10,324 nucleotides of DNA from positions 1 through 10,324 of the forward strand of contig DATLHO010000042.1 of the NCBI GenBank assembly GCA_035539855.1, written 5' to 3'. Under the pieces are notes generated by a model. The model worked only from the letters and a program-made list of their open reading frames with translations, made no database searches and was not told the origin of the DNA. The number at the start of each line of letters is the position of its first letter. Within the stretch, counting starts at the first letter, position 1. Below are positions 8,001 through 10,324 of the stretch, in pieces. Both the position numbers and the translations under genes were made by a program. This stretch comes from DATLHO01 sp035539855. Its GTDB lineage: Bacteria > Bacteroidota > Ignavibacteria > OLB7.

Positions 8001-8347
8001 GGCATGTTGTCGATCCACGTGCCGATCGCCGCACGCGCATCACCGAGCCGGCCGCCGATCATCGACCGGGAGAGATCGACGGCGATCACGGTCGAGAGCG
8101 ATGTCGACGGTGTCGGCTCGCAGGCCACCGAGACGAGCGCACGAGCGACACCGTTCTCATGAACCGTCACCGTCGGTGCGTCCGCGTCGACGCGGCGCCA
8201 GGACGCATCGAACGCCATCAGCCGCGCCGTCACCGATGGGTAGCCGGTGGTGTCCACCGAAAAGACGTGCGCCGCGGGTTGTGCGCGAGAGACGGCAAGC
8301 GCGGCAAACAGCAGCCCGATGGCAGTGGCGGTAATTCTCTTCGTCAT
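5057..8347 (-). CDS. Secreted VWA / choice-of-anchor-D / WD40-like protein with T9SS sorting domain
   Basis: A 1096-residue modular surface protein. A signal peptide (residues 1-22, GLLFAALAVSRAQ) precedes a von Willebrand A-like domain (~83-255), with metal-site DLSRS at 91-95, GGDFNVALL at 155-163 and a VVVIIADG strand (Asp187). Cys259 and Cys269 follow closely (PCELRWSSGFDC) and could form a disulfide. Residues ~297-396 look like an ASPM/choice-of-anchor-D sandwich and ~403-510 like an Ig-like region. WD40-type blades span ~530-768 (IKLWDPRTGELVRTLDGHP, ISFSPDDRMLVSASADRTAT, then LWDVTTG). Two more anchor-D-like sandwiches (~780-885, ~895-1000) lead to a T9SS type A sorting domain (~1016-1096: IAPNPASMRVDV, VVDPLGRD, LASGSYFITLNG). 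VWA and propeller modules usually bind proteins or other ligands, so an adhesion or surface-assembly role is plausible but not shown. First gene of a two-gene unit; no Shine-Dalgarno before the ATG. Confidence 0.9.
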   Translation of the reverse strand: MTKRITATAIGLLFAALAVSRAQPAAHVFSVDTTGYPSVTARLMAFDASWRRVDADAPTVTVHENGVARALVSVACEPTPSTSLSTVIAVDLSRSMIGGRLGDARAAIGTWIDNMPGASEVAITGFDARSDFYSDLTSDRTRLRDAVAGLRVGSGGDFNVALLRPPAGAFAVLERARHRRVVVIIADGVMAVRADELARRSIEEETTIYVALVGVWASDSIRALAERSGGAVIDGIEGEAEARLALRTLLELAQGGRPCELRWSSGFDCSVDRLVNIALGSGTSASVRYRAAPALTPRIALQSDAVSLGPVVPGRSAERDVTLGVINGPVHLRGVSIDAPGFTIVEGGTVDRVLEPGEVHRFRVRYAATDSLYRFARISIASDACGGDLLFAVAGYRGKRMRPQLRFVTPRDRDTLDVMRWGKVRWEGVASSDYVDVRFGSLMNKVGMDQVTGLAVDWYPTETIPHEDTLYLSESRELPYPLEQLHINRAEFSDNMAYAFTMRQRASVTELTSCRVVWTYGDSLAALYGDAQDGAFGPRGDTFAIATNRSKIVLADINRGTVIGAYDAPVTGIAYRPDGAQMATCQATNVRLLGVDASVERVIEAHAGKVHHIVYSHDGTLLATAGRDPGVPWSTFPIKLWDPRTGELVRTLDGHPTDIFGISFSPDDRMLVSASADRTATLWDVTTGARIAAIDSITEPDPRPVFDADFTPDGRQLITFVGGGLRRWDIATRRRLDTVDYDVPGGATALSPDGTLYFTTTGIRYLGNVPLGADTSLITIGTAVVTPREIPLGTIIAGEQFDTVLTDLVRNSGTAKLTVQELVPYWPRTIDIAVLSPYLIPVKTPRDTVPIGEALPVEVRVEPRAAGAYTGVFYVAAYKLLRYVSRGTAVDRPLAPQVDLVDFGAVDVNDRLDTSIAVALRNVSPSRLQLGRARIIGPDTSQFELTLGPPPGPLNVSGNLPLSIGLRPKRAGRVSSRIAFEYDGPGSPAIIQVAADITGVLGAPADGFDAAVHQVVSIAPNPASMRVDVTIDVPHAGVVRMRVVDPLGRDALPMIERRLSAGRHSISIDAAELASGSYFITLNGRSGASAVLTVIR

Positions 8348-8398
8348 GGCCGTGGAGCGAAGCGTTGGGGAATAAATCCGGCGACGAGGATTCGAGGT

Positions 8399-8406
8399 GA
8401 AAGGTA
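8399..8406 (-). promoter_or_regulatory. Possible Bacteroidota-type -7 element (TACCTTTC) upstream of the VWA/WD40 gene
   Basis: On the minus strand TACCTTTC matches seven of eight positions of the Bacteroidota sigma -7 consensus TAnnTTTG, counting the two free positions. It lies 51 bases before the ATG at 8347, in the most AT-rich part of this intergenic region and downstream of the subtilase hairpin. A TTTT lies 14 bases upstream of it (8421-8424), somewhat too close for an ideal -33 box. The location suits the promoter of the two-gene T9SS cargo unit, but the match is weak. Confidence 0.25.
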
Positions 8407-8467
8407 GTTAACCCAATCGGAAAATGCTCTGGCCAGTCGTCTCGCGGCGCTGCGGGCATCGCAAACG

Positions 8468-8506
8468 ACGAGGCGGGATCGTACCCATCGTACGATCCCG
8501 CCTCGT
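8468..8506 (-). terminator. Perfect 17-bp hairpin, terminator of the subtilase gene
   Basis: ACGAGGCGGGATCGTAC (8468-8484), a five-base loop CCATC, and the exact complement GTACGATCCCGCCTCGT (8490-8506). On the minus strand it begins 21 bases after the subtilase stop and is followed by a short T-run (GTTTGC); on the plus strand TTCGTTT follows. It separates the subtilase from the next minus-strand gene and should insulate the two units. Confidence 0.82.
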
Positions 8507-8527
8507 TTCGTTTCGGCACGCCGCGCG

Positions 8528-10324
8528 CTATGGCTTGGTTGCCACCAGGCTCGGCGGGTTGGGGTTGTTCGCCCCGCTGTCGTACGTGAAGCCCGTGCCG
8601 GTGAGGTTCGTGACGCTCATCGTGAGGCTCCTGGTCGAGTTCTTCTGCTTGGAGCTCGCGATCGTGCACTGACCGTTGGTTCCGGTGACGGCACTCGAGC
8701 TGCCGCTGCCCCAGGAGACCGTGACGGTCACGCCCGCCTGGGCGACGCCCGACGCGTTCTCGACGGTGACGGTCAGGCGTCCGGTCCAGCCGCCGCTGAC
8801 CGAGCTCGAGGTGACCGACAGTCCGTCGACGTGCACGCGGCGCAGCGTCGTCGCGTTGGCGACGTTGCTGTAGCCGGAGGCGCCGTCGCCGTTGGTGGCC
8901 TGCACGCGGAACCAGTACTGCGTGCCCTCGGTGAGTCCGGTGCTGCTGTAGGACGTCACGTTGGCGCCGAGCGTCGCGATCTGCGTGAACGGACCGCCGC
9001 TGCTCGTCGCGCGCTCGACCGAGCAGTTCGTCTCGTTCGACGCGTTGTCGGTCCACTGCAGTGCGATGGCGCTCGTCGAGGTCGCGGTCGCGGACAGGCT
9101 CGACGGCGCGGCTGGCGGCGTCGGATCGCCCGGATCGCCCGGATCGGTCCAGAAGTTATGGAGCAGCAGATTCGGCGAGCCGGTGCCGATGCTCGTCAGG
9201 ACGTTCGCGGTCGCGTCGTTGATGATGGCGGTCGCCACCTGCGACGGCGTCGCGGTCGGATTGTCGTGCAGATAGAGCGCGGCGACACCGGCAACGTGCG
9301 GGGACGACATCGACGTTCCGCTCCATGACTGATACGAGGTCGTCGTGGTCATCGTCGAGGACGTGATGCCCACGCCCGGCGCGAAGATGTCGACGCACGA
9401 TCCGTAGTTGCTCCACGACGCGCGAGCATCCGTCGAGCCCGATGCGCCGACGGTGATGGCGGCTCCGGTGCTCGCGGGCGAGTAGTTGCAGGCGAGCGCT
9501 CCGTCGTTGCCGGCCGCGACGGCGTAGACGACGCCGGCGGCGATCGAGTTGGCAACGGCGAGGTTGAGCGACGCCGAGTATCCGCCACCGAGCGACATGT
9601 TCGCGACCGAGGGTCCGCTGTGATTGGCCGTGACCCAGTTGACGCCGGAGATCACCTGCGTGTACGTGCCGCTGCCGCCGCAGCTCAGCACGCGGACGGC
9701 GACCAGGTTGACGTTCTTGGCGACGCCGACGGTCGTTCCGCCGACGGTGCCGGCGACGTGCGTCCCGTGGCCGTTGCAGTCACTGGCGTCGTTGTCGTTG
9801 TCGATGTAATCATATCCGGAGACCGCGCGGCCCGAGTACTCGGAGTGATTGAGGAGGATGCCGCTGTCGATGATGTACACCGTGACGTCGCTTCCGTCAT
9901 TTGGGTAGTTGTAAGTCGAATTGAGCGGCAGGCTGCGTTGATCGATGCGGTCGAGTCCCCAGCTCGGCGGATTCGACTGCGTGCCGTTGGCGGTGACGTA
10001 GCCGTCGGGCTCGATGAAGTCGACGTGCGGGTTGTTCCGAATCCCGTTGAGCGCGTGCTCCGGAATCGTGGCCGAGAAGCCCTTGAGCGCCGACTGCCAG
10101 CGCGCATGGACCTCGACGATGCCGGCGCCGCGGACGATCTCGTCGGTCACCTGGTCTGGATTCGAAACATTGTCCTTGAGAACGACGATGTAGCGGTCGC
10201 GGAGATCCTGATCCGGCGCGGCGACGCGCGAGTAGGTCGGCGTCTGTGTGCCGGGATCGGATCCCTGCAGGGCGGTCGGCGCGTCGCCGGCGCAGGCCGC
10301 AAGAGAAAAGGCGAGAGTGGCCGC
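8528..10324 (-). CDS. Aqualysin/proteinase K-like S8 serine protease lipoprotein with FN3 domain (N-terminus outside window)
   Basis: The 598 visible residues stay in frame to the right edge with no start codon placed, so the first residues are missing. They open with the tail of a signal sequence and a lipobox (FSLAAC, Cys11 of the visible part), implying Sec export and lipid anchoring. An I9 propeptide follows (~43-108, RYIVVLKD... VDFIEPDG). The S8 domain (~130-390) has Asp153 (VYIIDSG), His186 (NGHGTHVAGT), oxyanion Asn273 (AAGND) and Ser338 (SGTSMSSPHVAG), so it is probably active. Cysteines 183, 215, 279 and 310 have the spacing of the two aqualysin I disulfides. A Gly-Asp-Pro linker leads to a fibronectin type III domain (~402-494) and a C-terminal Ig-like sandwich (~498-598). 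There is no T9SS sorting domain. A hairpin terminator follows. Likely role: self-processed extracellular protein degradation; the substrate is unknown. Confidence 0.93.
   Translation of the reverse strand, partial: AATLAFSLAACAGDAPTALQGSDPGTQTPTYSRVAAPDQDLRDRYIVVLKDNVSNPDQVTDEIVRGAGIVEVHARWQSALKGFSATIPEHALNGIRNNPHVDFIEPDGYVTANGTQSNPPSWGLDRIDQRSLPLNSTYNYPNDGSDVTVYIIDSGILLNHSEYSGRAVSGYDYIDNDNDASDCNGHGTHVAGTVGGTTVGVAKNVNLVAVRVLSCGGSGTYTQVISGVNWVTANHSGPSVANMSLGGGYSASLNLAVANSIAAGVVYAVAAGNDGALACNYSPASTGAAITVGASGSTDARASWSNYGSCVDIFAPGVGITSSTMTTTTSYQSWSGTSMSSPHVAGVAALYLHDNPTATPSQVATAIINDATANVLTSIGTGSPNLLLHNFWTDPGDPGDPTPPAAPSSLSATATSTSAIALQWTDNASNETNCSVERATSSGGPFTQIATLGANVTSYSSTGLTEGTQYWFRVQATNGDGASGYSNVANATTLRRVHVDGLSVTSSSVSGGWTGRLTVTVENASGVAQAGVTVTVSWGSGSSSAVTGTNGQCTIASSKQKNSTRSLTMSVTNLTGTGFTYDSGANNPNPPSLVATKP
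9122..9146. repeat. 9-bp tandem repeat (2.8 copies) encoding a Gly-Asp-Pro linker in the subtilase
   Basis: CGGATCGCC is repeated at 9122-9130 and 9131-9139, with a partial third copy at 9140-9146. Because the unit is nine bases it keeps frame and encodes DPGDPGDP between the protease and FN3 domains. Such a repeat could change copy number by slippage and alter linker length without breaking the gene. Confidence 0.75.

Noticed and set aside
1..10324. CRISPR arrays, insertion sequences, tRNA or rRNA genes, phage or defence genes
   Set aside because: No regularly spaced repeats, transposase, integrase, RNA gene or recognisable defence domain was seen on either strand.

Overview
The window is about 10.3 kb of GC-rich, densely coding bacterial DNA. 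It holds four complete genes, one gene cut at each edge, and no stretch over 200 bases without a gene. Two adjacent secreted proteins end in a type IX secretion (T9SS, Por) type A sorting domain. Together with the lipoprotein, the TPR sensor kinase and the non-canonical translation starts, this points to the Bacteroidota / Chlorobiota / Ignavibacteriota-Kapabacteria (FCB) side of the tree, in a high-GC lineage. The phylum is an inference; no rRNA or ribosomal gene is present to fix it.

Layout, left to right. (1) The 3' end of a plus-strand gene ending in a LuxR/GerE-type helix-turn-helix (to 334). (2) Convergent to it on the minus strand, a soluble TPR sensor histidine kinase (424-2397). (3) A 193-base divergent intergenic region, then a plus-strand YciI/YCII 'DGPF' protein with a clear Shine-Dalgarno (2591-3025). 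(4) A convergent junction holding a perfect 13-bp hairpin (3064-3094). (5) Two consecutive minus-strand genes, 54 bases apart, for related multidomain T9SS cargo: first a 1096-residue VWA / Ig-like / WD40-like protein (5057-8347), then a 627-residue Ig-like / WD40-like protein without the VWA (3119-5002). (6) A perfect 17-bp hairpin (8468-8506). (7) The 3' part of an aqualysin-like S8 protease with a lipobox, an I9 propeptide, an FN3 domain and a C-terminal beta-sandwich (8528 to the right edge).

Functionally the right two thirds encode cell-surface or secreted products. The subtilase looks Sec-exported and lipid-anchored; the VWA/WD40 pair looks Sec-exported and then passed through T9SS. The left third is signalling: a cytoplasmic sensor kinase and a DNA-binding regulator facing each other without a visible receiver-domain partner. 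No mobile element, CRISPR array, tRNA or rRNA was seen. The most notable item is the tandem pair of T9SS beta-propeller proteins, which look like a duplication with gain or loss of flanking modules. I do not see a recognisable new defence or mobile system here.
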